NCBI RefSeq assembly: GCF_030397665.1
Contig: NZ_JAPUBT010000006.1
Location: forward strand, 1-64,000
Source: Janthinobacterium sp. SUN073
GTDB lineage: Bacteria > Pseudomonadota > Gammaproteobacteria > Burkholderiales > Burkholderiaceae_D
Direction of reading: 5' to 3'
Length of the DNA: 64,000 nucleotides
The position numbers and the translations under genes are program-made. The stretch's first letter is position 1. Every line of letters begins with the position of its first letter. The notes under the pieces were generated by a model that saw only the letters and a program-made list of their open reading frames with translations, made no database searches and was not told the origin of the DNA. Shown in pieces: positions 7,808 to 16,109 of the stretch.

Positions 7808-9496
7808 ATGTACCATTACGATCAGTACGACCACCTCATCATCAAAGAGCGCATCGCCCAGTACCGAGACCAGGTTGCGCGCCGTATCGCCAATGAACTG
7901 ACGGAAGAGGAATTCATCCCGCTGCGCCTGCAAAACGGCCTGTACATGCAACGTCACGCCTACATGCTGCGCATCGCCGTGCCGTACGGCTTGCTGTCGT
8001 CGACGCAGATGCGCATGTTCGCGCACATCGCGCGCAAGTATGACCGCGGCTATGGCCATTTCACCACGCGCCAGAACATCCAGTTCAACTGGATTGAGCT
8101 GGAACAGACTCCCGATATCCTGACGGACCTGGCGTCCGTGGAAATGCACGCGATCCAGACGTCCGGTAACTGTATCCGTAATACAACATCGGACCCGTAC
8201 GCCGGTGTCGCCGCCGATGAAATCATCGATCCGCGCCCGTACGCGGAAGTGTTGCGCCAGTGGAGCACCTTCCACCCCGAGTTCATCGCCCTGCCGCGTA
8301 AATTCAAGGTCGCCATCAATGGCGCCGAGGAAGACCGCGCCGCCATCGCCGTGCACGACATCGGCTTGACGGCCGTGCGCAACGCCGCTGGCGAGGTGGG
8401 CTTCAAGGTGATGGCCGGCGGCGGCATGGGCCGCACGCCGATCCTGGGCAGCGTCGTGCGCGACTTTTTACCATGGCAGCATTTGCTGACCTACATCCAG
8501 GCCATCATGCGCGTGTACAACCTGCACGGCCGCCGCGACAACAAATACAAGGCGCGCATCAAGATTCTGTTGAAAGCCATCGGCGTGGAAGAGTTCACGC
8601 GCCAGGTGGAAGCGGAGTGGGTCGACTTGAAGGATGGCCCGGAAACATTGACGGCCGAGGAAATGCAGCGCGTGGCGGACTTTTTCAATCCGCCCGCCTA
8701 CCTTGCCCTGCCGGAACTCGACTACAAGGCCGAACACGCGGACAACAAGGCGTATGTGAATTGGCTGGCGCGCAACGTCAAGCCACACCAGCGCCCCGGC
8801 TATGTGGCCGTGGTGCTGTCGCTCAAAAAAACGGGCGTGCCACCGGGCGACGCGACGGCCGAGCAGATCGATTTCGCGGCCGACCTGGCCGACCGCTACA
8901 GCTTTGGTGAACTGCGCGTGACGCATGAACAAAACCTGGTGCTGGCCGACGTCGAGCAATCGAAACTGTTCAAGCTGTGGCAGGAAGCCAAGGCGCACGG
9001 CCTGGCCACGCCGAACATCGGCTTGCTGACCGACATGATCTGCTGCCCCGGTGGCGATTTCTGCTCGCTGGCGAACGCCAAGTCGCTGCCGATCGCGGCC
9101 GCCATCGCGGAACGCTTCGACAGCATCGACTTCCAGCACGACATCGGCGAGATCGAACTGAATATTTCCGGCTGCATCAATGCCTGCGGCCACCATCACG
9201 TGGGCAGCATCGGCATCCTGGGCGTCGACAAGGATGGCAGCGAATGGTATCAAGTGTCGATCGGCGGCGCGCAAGGCAACAACGCCGCCATCGGCAAGAT
9301 CATCGGACCATCATTCTCTTCCCTGCAGATGCCTGAAGTCATCGGCCGCCTGCTGCACGTCTACGTGCGCGACCGCCACGAAGGCGAGCGCTTCGTCGAT
9401 ACGGCCCAGCGCCTGGGCCTGGCGCCGTTCAAGGAACATGTCTATGCAACGCCGATCACGGTCGGCAACCTGGTGGGAGAAGACGAATATGTTTGA
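7808..9496 (+). CDS. cysI: Sulfite reductase hemoprotein (nitrite/sulfite reductase family)
   Basis: A 562-residue siroheme and [4Fe-4S] enzyme reducing sulfite to sulfide with six electrons in assimilation. The cluster/siroheme cysteines are visible as CCPGGDFC (C413 and C419) and GCINACGHHH (C456 and C460), with the expected C-x5-C and C-x3-C spacing. The two ferredoxin-like half-repeats are present, and the length is close to E. coli CysI (about 570). No cysJ flavoprotein is encoded nearby, so the electron donor is either ferredoxin or a CysJ elsewhere. The 3' end overlaps the next gene by eight bases, which suggests translational coupling. Assignment as nitrite reductase is possible by family but contradicted by the cys context. 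Confidence 0.9.
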   Translation: MYHYDQYDHLIIKERIAQYRDQVARRIANELTEEEFIPLRLQNGLYMQRHAYMLRIAVPYGLLSSTQMRMFAHIARKYDRGYGHFTTRQNIQFNWIELEQTPDILTDLASVEMHAIQTSGNCIRNTTSDPYAGVAADEIIDPRPYAEVLRQWSTFHPEFIALPRKFKVAINGAEEDRAAIAVHDIGLTAVRNAAGEVGFKVMAGGGMGRTPILGSVVRDFLPWQHLLTYIQAIMRVYNLHGRRDNKYKARIKILLKAIGVEEFTRQVEAEWVDLKDGPETLTAEEMQRVADFFNPPAYLALPELDYKAEHADNKAYVNWLARNVKPHQRPGYVAVVLSLKKTGVPPGDATAEQIDFAADLADRYSFGELRVTHEQNLVLADVEQSKLFKLWQEAKAHGLATPNIGLLTDMICCPGGDFCSLANAKSLPIAAAIAERFDSIDFQHDIGEIELNISGCINACGHHHVGSIGILGVDKDGSEWYQVSIGGAQGNNAAIGKIIGPSFSSLQMPEVIGRLLHVYVRDRHEGERFVDTAQRLGLAPFKEHVYATPITVGNLVGEDEYV

Positions 9497-10049
9497 AGTA
9501 CGCGAAGAAATCATCAAGAACGCCGCCGTGGTGCCAAATACCTGGGGCTTGCTGCGCCTCGATGAGACCGACACGCCGGAAACGGTGGTCGTGCCCGCCG
9601 GCAAGGTCATCGTACCGCTGCCCGTGTGGCAAGCCCAGCGCGACACCCTGGCCGCGCGCCTGCCCGACATCGGCGTCTGGCTGGCCAGCGACGAGCGCCC
9701 GGAAGAACTGGCGGCCGACGTGGCGCAACTGCCCGTCATCGGCGTGGACTTCCCGAAATTCACGGATGGCCGAGGCTATTCCATCGCCTTCAACCTGCGT
9801 GCCCGCCTGGGTTTCCAGGGTGAATTGCGCGCCATCGGCGACGTGCTGCGCGACCAGCTGTTTTCCATGCACAGGGTCGGCTTCGACGCGTATGCGACGC
9901 GCCCGGACCGCAGCATCCATGACGCTTTAAAAGGTTTGTCGGTCTTTTCGGAAACTTACCAGGCCTCGTGGGATCAGAAATCGCCGCTTTTCCGCCGTCA
10001 CCAGCGCGAAGGCCAGAATCCTGACCTCGACAACGCGGCCGGCATCTGA
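9489..10049 (+). CDS. DUF934 family protein of the sulfate assimilation operon
   Basis: A 186-residue protein of the DUF934 (COG3749) family, commonly found between cysI and cysH in proteobacteria. Visible features are FTDGRGYSIAFNLRARLGFQGELRAIGDVLRDQLFSM in the middle (written here only as landmarks FTDGRGYS, LGFQGELRA and DVLRDQLF) and a C-terminal part ending near RRHQREG. No cofactor motif or membrane segment is evident, so it should be cytoplasmic. The ATG lies inside the end of cysI (eight-base overlap) and the stop is nine bases before cysH. It probably assists sulfite reduction or siroheme/cluster handling, but the role is not established. Confidence 0.85.
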   Translation: MFEVREEIIKNAAVVPNTWGLLRLDETDTPETVVVPAGKVIVPLPVWQAQRDTLAARLPDIGVWLASDERPEELAADVAQLPVIGVDFPKFTDGRGYSIAFNLRARLGFQGELRAIGDVLRDQLFSMHRVGFDAYATRPDRSIHDALKGLSVFSETYQASWDQKSPLFRRHQREGQNPDLDNAAGI

Positions 10050-10058
10050 GGACCCATC

Positions 10059-10775
10059 ATGAGCGATTTGACTTCTTTGATTGACGCCACCGAGCAAACG
10101 CTGACACGCATCGCCGCGGAATTTGCGCCGGCCGTGTTCGCGTCCAGCCTGGCAGCCGAAGACATGGTGCTGACCGACATGATTCTCAAGGCAAAGCTGC
10201 CAATCGGCATCTTTTCCCTGGAAACAGGCCGGCTGCACCAGGAAACCCTGGCCGTGCTCGACAAGGTCAAGGCCCGCTACGACCACGACATCACCCTGTA
10301 CCGCCCGCAGCCGGAAGCGGTGGCGGCCTACGTGGAACAGAACGGTCTCAATGCGTTCTACAACAGCGTGGAGATGCGCCGCGAATGCTGCCGCATCCGC
10401 AAGGTCGAGCCACTGGGCCGCGCCCTGGCCGGCAACAAGGCCTGGGTCACGGGCCAGCGCCGCGCCCAGTCCACCACGCGCGCCGAACTGCACGTGCAGG
10501 AAGACGATCCGGCGCACGCGATGACGAAATTTAATCCGCTGGCTGACTGGTCCGAGCAGGATGTGTGGGACTATATCCGCGCCAACGACGTGCCCTACAA
10601 CGCGCTGCACGACCAGGGCTACCCGTCGATCGGCTGCGAACCGTGCACGCGGGCCGTGCAACCGGGCGAAGATGTGCGCGCCGGACGCTGGTGGTGGGAA
10701 AACCCGGACTCCAAGGAATGCGGCCTGCACATGGTGGACGGCAAGTTGATACGCATCAAATCCGTGGCAGCCTGA
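10059..10775 (+). CDS. cysH: Assimilatory adenylylsulfate (APS) reductase, CysH family
   Basis: A 238-residue thioredoxin- or glutathione-dependent reductase releasing sulfite from activated sulfate. It carries the four cysteines that bind a [4Fe-4S] cluster in APS-type enzymes: the pair CC at residues 110-111 and CEPC at 193-196. The catalytic cysteine is in the C-terminal KECGLH (C221). PAPS-type CysH enzymes such as the E. coli one lack the four cluster cysteines, so APS is the likely substrate. The substrate loop TGQRRAQSTTRAEL fits the family. It lies between the DUF934 gene and cysD in the operon. Confidence 0.92.
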   Translation: MSDLTSLIDATEQTLTRIAAEFAPAVFASSLAAEDMVLTDMILKAKLPIGIFSLETGRLHQETLAVLDKVKARYDHDITLYRPQPEAVAAYVEQNGLNAFYNSVEMRRECCRIRKVEPLGRALAGNKAWVTGQRRAQSTTRAELHVQEDDPAHAMTKFNPLADWSEQDVWDYIRANDVPYNALHDQGYPSIGCEPCTRAVQPGEDVRAGRWWWENPDSKECGLHMVDGKLIRIKSVAA

Positions 10776-10815
10776 ACAGACACAACAGACTCAGCAGAAC
10801 AAGAAAGTACACCAT

Positions 10816-11727
10816 ATGAGCAATATTTTGAACCAGCGTCACCTCGACAGCCTTGAATCAGAGGCCATCCACATCCTGCGCGAAGTGGCGGCCGAATCGG
10901 CCAACCCCGCGCTGCTGTTTTCCGGCGGCAAGGATTCCGTCGTCCTGCTGCGTTTGGCCGAGAAAGCCTTCCGTCCAGGCAAGTTTCCATTCCCCCTCGT
11001 GCATATCGACACGGGCCACAACTTCCCGGAAGTCATCACCTTCCGTGACAAGAAAGTGGCCGAGCTGGGCGAGCGCCTGATCATCGGCTCCGTCGAAGAT
11101 TCGATCCAGCGCGGCACCGTGCGCCTGCGCAACCCGGCCACGGATTCGCGCAATGCGGCGCAAGCCGTGACCTTGCTGGAAACGATTGCTGAATACAAAT
11201 TCGACGCCTGCATCGGCGGTGCGCGCCGCGATGAAGAAAAGGCCCGCGCCAAGGAACGCATCTTTTCCTTCCGCGACGAATTCGGCGCCTGGGATCCGAA
11301 AGCCCAGCGCCCCGAATTGTGGGACCTGTATAACACCCGCGTGCATCCCGGTGAAAACATGCGCGTCTTCCCCATCTCGAACTGGACCGAACTGGATGTG
11401 TGGCAATACATTGCCCGCGAAAAGCTGGAATTGCCGCCGATCTACTTCGCGCACGAGCGCCAGGTGATCCCGCGCAACGGTTTATTAGTACCGTTGACGG
11501 ATCTGACGCCGCCGCGCGAAGGCGAAACGGTGGAAACGCAAGTCGTGCGCTTCCGCACGGTGGGCGATATCTCGTGCACCTGCCCCGTGTCTTCCGACGC
11601 GGCGACGGTCGACGCCATCATCGCCGAGACGGCAATCACGCAAATCACGGAACGGGGCGCCACCCGCATGGATGACCAGACTTCCGAAGCCTCGATGGAA
11701 AAACGCAAGAAAGCAGGGTATTTCTAA
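10816..11727 (+). CDS. cysD: Sulfate adenylyltransferase small subunit (ATP sulfurylase)
   Basis: A 303-residue PP-loop ATPase domain protein that adenylates sulfate to APS together with CysN. The pyrophosphate-binding loop SGGKDS is at residues 36-41. Other family landmarks are GGARRDEEKARAKER and FPISNWTELDVWQYI, and the C-terminal KRKKAGYF. The stop codon overlaps the start of cysN by one base (TAATG), so the two subunits are translationally coupled. The length matches the E. coli protein (302). Confidence 0.95.
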   Translation: MSNILNQRHLDSLESEAIHILREVAAESANPALLFSGGKDSVVLLRLAEKAFRPGKFPFPLVHIDTGHNFPEVITFRDKKVAELGERLIIGSVEDSIQRGTVRLRNPATDSRNAAQAVTLLETIAEYKFDACIGGARRDEEKARAKERIFSFRDEFGAWDPKAQRPELWDLYNTRVHPGENMRVFPISNWTELDVWQYIAREKLELPPIYFAHERQVIPRNGLLVPLTDLTPPREGETVETQVVRFRTVGDISCTCPVSSDAATVDAIIAETAITQITERGATRMDDQTSEASMEKRKKAGYF

Positions 11728-13046
11728 TGAACGCAGCAATCTCCAACACCACTCTCACCGACAGCGTTGAACGCGGCATGTTGCGCTTTATTACGGCCGG
11801 TTCCGTCGATGACGGCAAGAGCACCCTGATCGGCCGTTTGCTGTTCGACAGCAAGGGCATCTTCGCCGACCAGCTCGACGCCATGTCGCGCTCCAAGCAC
11901 AAGCGCACGGTGGGCGACACGGTCGACCTGTCCCTGCTGACGGACGGCCTGGAAGCGGAACGCGAGCAAGGCATCACCATCGACGTGGCCTACCGTTATT
12001 TCGCCACGCCGAAACGCAAGTTCATCATCGCCGACACGCCGGGCCATGAACAGTACACGCGCAACATGGTCACGGGGGCGTCCACGGCCGACGCCGTCAT
12101 CATCCTGATCGACGTGTCGAAAGTCAAACTCGGTGACGACGGCAGCGTGGAATTGCTGATCCAGACCAAGCGCCATTCGACGATTGCCCATTTGCTGCAG
12201 ATCGAGCACGTGGTCGTCGCCGTCAACAAGATGGACCTGGTCGATTACGATGAAACCGTGTACAAGCGCATCGTCGCAGCCTACCGCGAATTTGCCCAGT
12301 CGCTGGGCTTGAAGGACATCACGCCGATCCCGCTGTCCGCCTTGACCGGCGACAACGTCGTCGAACGCGGCGACAAGCTGGGCTGGTACACGGGCCCGAC
12401 GCTGATCGAACTGCTCGAATCGCTGTCCGTCTACGACGAATCGCACGACACGCCTTTCCGCTTCCCGGTGCAGCTGGTGGCGCGCCACAACGGCCACGAA
12501 GCGAACGACTTCCGCGGCTACATGGGCCGCATCGAAGCGGGCAAGGTCAGCATCGGCGACACCCTCGTGGTGCAGCCGTCGGGCCAGACGGCCACCGTCA
12601 AGGATATCGTCACGCTGGATGGCTCGCTGCCGACGGCCGTGGTGGGCCAGTCGGTGACCCTGCTGCTGAATGAATACCTCGATATCTCGCGCGGCGACTT
12701 GCTGGCCGGAGCGGACCGCCCCGCCACCCTGCTGAAACAGGTGGTGGCCGATGTATGCTGGCTGTCCGAAGACGCGCTGGACCTGCGCCGCAAGTACTGG
12801 ATCAAGCACGGCACGAAACAGACGGCGGCAAAAGTGACGGCGATCGAGTCGATCCTCGACATCAATACGCAACAGCGCCATCCTGCCGAAGGCTTGAAGC
12901 TGAACGATATTGCGCGCATCAGCCTGAACGTGCAGCAGGCGCTGGCGGCCGACGCGTATGCCGATATCCGCGCCACGGGTGCATTCATCCTGATCGATGA
13001 AGTGACCCACCAGACCGTCGCGGCGGGAATGATTCGTCTCGACTAA
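11727..13046 (+). CDS. cysN: Sulfate adenylyltransferase large subunit, GTPase
   Basis: A 439-residue elongation-factor-like GTPase that couples GTP hydrolysis to APS synthesis with CysD. G1 is AGSVDDGKST (residues 24-33), G3 is DTPGHEQY (about 109-116) and G4 is NKMD. The C-terminal beta-barrel domains are present. It is not fused to an APS kinase (CysC) domain, and no cysC is seen in the window. This agrees with the APS-type CysH upstream, which needs no PAPS. It is followed 14 bases later by cobA. Confidence 0.95.
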   Translation: MNAAISNTTLTDSVERGMLRFITAGSVDDGKSTLIGRLLFDSKGIFADQLDAMSRSKHKRTVGDTVDLSLLTDGLEAEREQGITIDVAYRYFATPKRKFIIADTPGHEQYTRNMVTGASTADAVIILIDVSKVKLGDDGSVELLIQTKRHSTIAHLLQIEHVVVAVNKMDLVDYDETVYKRIVAAYREFAQSLGLKDITPIPLSALTGDNVVERGDKLGWYTGPTLIELLESLSVYDESHDTPFRFPVQLVARHNGHEANDFRGYMGRIEAGKVSIGDTLVVQPSGQTATVKDIVTLDGSLPTAVVGQSVTLLLNEYLDISRGDLLAGADRPATLLKQVVADVCWLSEDALDLRRKYWIKHGTKQTAAKVTAIESILDINTQQRHPAEGLKLNDIARISLNVQQALAADAYADIRATGAFILIDEVTHQTVAAGMIRLD

Positions 13047-13060
13047 GGAAAGAAAGCACC

Positions 13061-13825
13061 ATGAACAACTCCACATCACTCCCCGGCAAGGTCTACCTGA
13101 TCGGTGCCGGCCCCGGCGCGCAAGACCTGATGACCTTGCGCGGCGCGCGCCTGCTGGCGCAAGCGGACGTCGTGCTGCACGACGCGCTGGTCACAGAAGA
13201 GATGCTGGAGCTGTGTCCGCAGGCGCAAAAGATTCTGGTCGGCAAGCGCTGCGGCCAGTTGTCGACGGCGCAAGCCTTCATCAACAAGCAACTGGTCGAC
13301 AACGCGCGCAAGCACGCCGTCGTGGTGCGGCTGAAAGGGGGCGACCCCATGCTGTTCGGCCGTGCCGACGAGGAGCTGCGGGCGCTGGAAGAAGCGGGCA
13401 TCGCTGTCGAAGTGGTGCCCGGCATTACCACGGCCTTGGCGGCTGCCGCCGCCACCTTGCAACCGCTGACCAAGCGGGGCGTCTCGCGCAGCGTGGCTTT
13501 TTTCACATCCAGCACGGCGCCGGGCGAACCGGAGCAGACGCGCATTCCCGACTGCGATACCTTGGTGCAATACATGGGCGGACGCGAAGCCATCGCCACG
13601 GCGCAACGCCTGCTGACCCAGGGCAGGCGCGTTGACACGCCCGTGGTGGTGATTGAAAACTGCAGCCGCCCGGACCAGCGCATCGTGCGCCTGACGCTGA
13701 GCGCCCTGGCGCACGGCCTGGGCGACACCCACGGCCCCGTTCTGGTGATGCTGGGCGACGCCATGGCCACGCGCGCACACCAGGCCATCGAAGATGACAC
13801 TGCTGTTCTGGCGCGCCATGCCTGA
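13061..13825 (+). CDS. cobA: Uroporphyrinogen-III C-methyltransferase (SumT)
   Basis: A 254-residue SAM-dependent enzyme that methylates uroporphyrinogen III twice to precorrin-2, the first committed step to siroheme and cobalamin. Family landmarks are LIGAGPGAQDLMTLRGARLL at the N-terminus (glycine-rich loop), VVRLKGGDPMLFGR, and VVPGITTALAAAAA. It is the monofunctional form, without the CysG dehydrogenase/chelatase half. As last gene of the cys operon it should supply siroheme precursor for CysI. A CbiX-type chelatase on the other strand near 15.7-16.1 kb could complete the branch; the precorrin-2 dehydrogenase is not in the window. Confidence 0.92.
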   Translation: MNNSTSLPGKVYLIGAGPGAQDLMTLRGARLLAQADVVLHDALVTEEMLELCPQAQKILVGKRCGQLSTAQAFINKQLVDNARKHAVVVRLKGGDPMLFGRADEELRALEEAGIAVEVVPGITTALAAAAATLQPLTKRGVSRSVAFFTSSTAPGEPEQTRIPDCDTLVQYMGGREAIATAQRLLTQGRRVDTPVVVIENCSRPDQRIVRLTLSALAHGLGDTHGPVLVMLGDAMATRAHQAIEDDTAVLARHA

Positions 13826-14076
13826 ATAAATACACCGTATTTTACCGACTTTAAAGTCAGTAACCGACGTCTTCAAAAGAAACATGATACGATGCTCACG
13901 CATCTTTTCTCGAGAAGTTATTGCGTAATTGCAATGAAATTCCCGCTACACCCCGCCATAGCGCTTGCTGTGCGGCCTCCCCGTTGACGGGAACCGCGCG
14001 GCAGTCTCCCCGAAAAAAGCTGCGCCCGCAGGCTGCAATACCGCCGCCGCGCAACTTTAGCCGTTACGATCCAACC

Positions 14077-14727
14077 ATGAATTTCACTTCCATGCGCGAA
14101 GCCCTGATTTCGCTCAGCCGCAGTAATGCCGGCGTCGCCAGCGCTGTGCTGCTCAGCATGCTCGCCTCCATCGCCCTGTGGACGGTGTTTCCGAATATCG
14201 ACGATGAAAACCATTTATTGGAATGGCTGCAGGCGCTGTTCCTGGCCCTGGCCTGCACTGTGCACGGCGTGCGCGCATGGCAGGAGCCTGACCGCCAGTC
14301 CCTGCGTTTCCTCATGCACGCGGGCTTGTCGGCCCTGCTGTTCGGCTTCCTGCTGCGCGAACTCGATATCGACCAGTTCGGTACGGCCCCCGCCTGGGCG
14401 CAGCTTGAAAAAGCCCTGCGCGTGATGGAATTGCTGATCCTGATACGCCTGCTGATCTTTTTTGCGCCGCGCGCGCGCAAGGTGTTTGCCCTTGCGCCGC
14501 GGATTTTCAGCATGCGCATCACCATCCTGACGGCCATCGGCGGCTTGCTGATGGTCGCTGGCTGGCCTTTCGACAAGAAGGTATTTCACGGCATGCCGGA
14601 CGCTTACGCGCTGCTGGGCGAGGAAGTCTTCGAACTGGGCGCCTATCTGCTGCTGTTCCTCGCCTCGCTGTCCGACAGCACGGCCGCCGCCCGCATCAGC
14701 CTGGCGCCAAAAAGGAAAGCGGCCTGA
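14077..14727 (+). CDS. Integral membrane protein of unknown function
   Basis: A 216-residue protein not recognised as a named family. About six hydrophobic segments are visible: residues around 17-38 (AVLLSMLASIALWTVF), 48-63, 80-95 (LSALLFGFLLREL), 118-131, 147-165 and 190-203. An acidic loop (NIDDENHLLEWLQ) follows the first helix and a basic tail (APKRKAA) closes the protein. The ATG at 14077 is chosen as the first start giving a complete first helix; an open frame extends upstream without a good start. It stands between cobA and the convergent stealth gene, and has its own 250-base upstream region. No function is proposed. Confidence 0.65.
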   Translation: MNFTSMREALISLSRSNAGVASAVLLSMLASIALWTVFPNIDDENHLLEWLQALFLALACTVHGVRAWQEPDRQSLRFLMHAGLSALLFGFLLRELDIDQFGTAPAWAQLEKALRVMELLILIRLLIFFAPRARKVFALAPRIFSMRITILTAIGGLLMVAGWPFDKKVFHGMPDAYALLGEEVFELGAYLLLFLASLSDSTAAARISLAPKRKAA

Positions 14728-14733
14728 CCGTCT

Positions 14734-15705
14734 TCAGATTTCAAAGGAAGATGGCAGCGGCAGCAGCCGCTGCAAGGTCGCGGCCACGCGCAGCAGGCGC
14801 GGATCGTCGTCCTCGGCCTCGTCGCAGGTATCGTTGATACAGAAAAACGGCAAGCTGCCGAAACGCGCCGCCAGCTCCTCCAGCTGCTGCGGCGCATCCA
14901 CATCGCCGCTGGCGATATGCAGCGGGTCAAGCATGCGCGCCCGTGCCACGCCTTGATGCACCATCCAGCGCGGCACCAGGTCGGGCAGCAATGCCGGCAC
15001 CTGCCAGGAACGGAACACCGTCGCGCGCACGCCGGCAAACATGGCCGGCGCCAGCCCTTCCAGTGCATGCAGCGCGCTTTTCAGCATGGGCCGCGGCGCA
15101 TGCGCATACAGGCGCGGTTCATGCCGGTAATCGGCGTATTGCGCCGACAGCCATTGCCGCGACAGGGTGGCACAATTCACGGGTGCCGCCACGTCGGCGC
15201 GCAAGCCCTGTAAATCGGGTTGCTGCGCGCTCTCCGTAAACACACTCAAACGCCGGTCCCCTTCCCCGCCAAACCAGAATGCGGGCTCGAACGGCGCGCC
15301 AAAAAAAACGTCGTCGTTCAGATACAGGAAGCGCTCGGACAAGCCAGGAATATGGTGCAGGTACGATTCGATATGGCCGGAGTCGAACACGGGCAGGGAG
15401 GCATCGGGCATCAGGCTGGCATGGTCGATCACCGTCAGGCGCGGTGAAGCGCACAGCCAGGCAGGCACCTGGCGGTCCGTCAGCAGATAGACATGGCCGT
15501 GATCTGGGAAGAAGCGCTCGAGCGCGCGCAGGTTGTAACGCAGTTCGCCGTTGTCACGGTAGCGCCCCGCCACGTTACCGTGCAGGGCCAGCTGGCCGGG
15601 ATGCGCCTGCGCCCAGGCGGCATAGGCGTGCCGCCGGCGCGTGCGCCATGCGGGATCGGCGCCGTCAACCCACAGGTAGACGATGTCGATGTCGATGCCG
15701 CTCAA
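14734..15705 (-). CDS. Stealth family protein (putative sugar-phosphate transferase)
   Basis: A 323-residue protein with the conserved Stealth regions. CR1 is DIVYLWVDGADPAW near the N-terminus. CR2 starts at NGELRYNLRALERFFP, runs through VYLLTDRQVPAWL and ends at FLYLNDDVFFG. CR3 spans the region with VNCATLSRQWLS and the C-terminal CR4 holds FFCINDTCDE. Stealth proteins are hexose-1-phosphate phosphotransferases that build phosphodiester-linked capsule or surface polysaccharides. Its start overlaps the CbiX gene by four bases, so it is the last gene of an lptF-lptG-cbiX-stealth operon. Its substrate is unknown, and no capsule cluster surrounds it. Confidence 0.85.
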   Translation of the reverse strand: MSGIDIDIVYLWVDGADPAWRTRRRHAYAAWAQAHPGQLALHGNVAGRYRDNGELRYNLRALERFFPDHGHVYLLTDRQVPAWLCASPRLTVIDHASLMPDASLPVFDSGHIESYLHHIPGLSERFLYLNDDVFFGAPFEPAFWFGGEGDRRLSVFTESAQQPDLQGLRADVAAPVNCATLSRQWLSAQYADYRHEPRLYAHAPRPMLKSALHALEGLAPAMFAGVRATVFRSWQVPALLPDLVPRWMVHQGVARARMLDPLHIASGDVDAPQQLEELAARFGSLPFFCINDTCDEAEDDDPRLLRVAATLQRLLPLPSSFEI

Positions 15706-16109
15706 GGCAGAGGGCTGGAGCCTGGCGCCGCCACGCAGTAATCGGCGATGGCAGCGAGCACGCTGGCGTTCTCGCCCACCGCCTCGACCACCTTCAGGCG
15801 CAGTGCCGGATGCTGCTGGCGCAGTTCTTCCAGCAACAGCGGCAAGTCGCGCAGCACATGCCCGCCCTGCCCCAGGAACACGGGCACCACGGTGACGTCC
15901 AGGATGGCGCCGGCGGGCAACTCGGACAGCAGGGTCGCCACCAGTTCGGGCAGGCGCGGCGTCATCAGCTCCAGGAAGGCCAGGTGCACGCTGGTGCCGG
16001 GCAGGCGCGCCTGGCTCAGATCACGCAGGCGCTCGAAGGGCGCGGCCCACGATGCGGCGCGCGCGCCATGGGCAAACAAGATCAGTGCCTGTTGCACGTT
16101 CGTCTCCAT
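15702..16109 (-). CDS. CbiX/SirB-type sirohydrochlorin chelatase
   Basis: A 135-residue single-domain chelatase of the CbiX small-subunit type. The N-terminus LILFAHGARAASWAAPFERL carries the conserved metal-binding histidine of the family. The second half has VTVVPVFLGQGGHVLRDLP, where another conserved histidine lies. It would insert Fe2+ (siroheme) or Co2+ (cobalamin) into sirohydrochlorin. Given the cobA-containing cys operon about 2 kb away, siroheme synthesis for CysI is the natural reading. Start ATG overlaps the lptG stop (ATGA), and its stop overlaps the stealth start, so it is embedded in an unrelated operon. Confidence 0.83.
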   Translation of the reverse strand: METNVQQALILFAHGARAASWAAPFERLRDLSQARLPGTSVHLAFLELMTPRLPELVATLLSELPAGAILDVTVVPVFLGQGGHVLRDLPLLLEELRQQHPALRLKVVEAVGENASVLAAIADYCVAAPGSSPLP

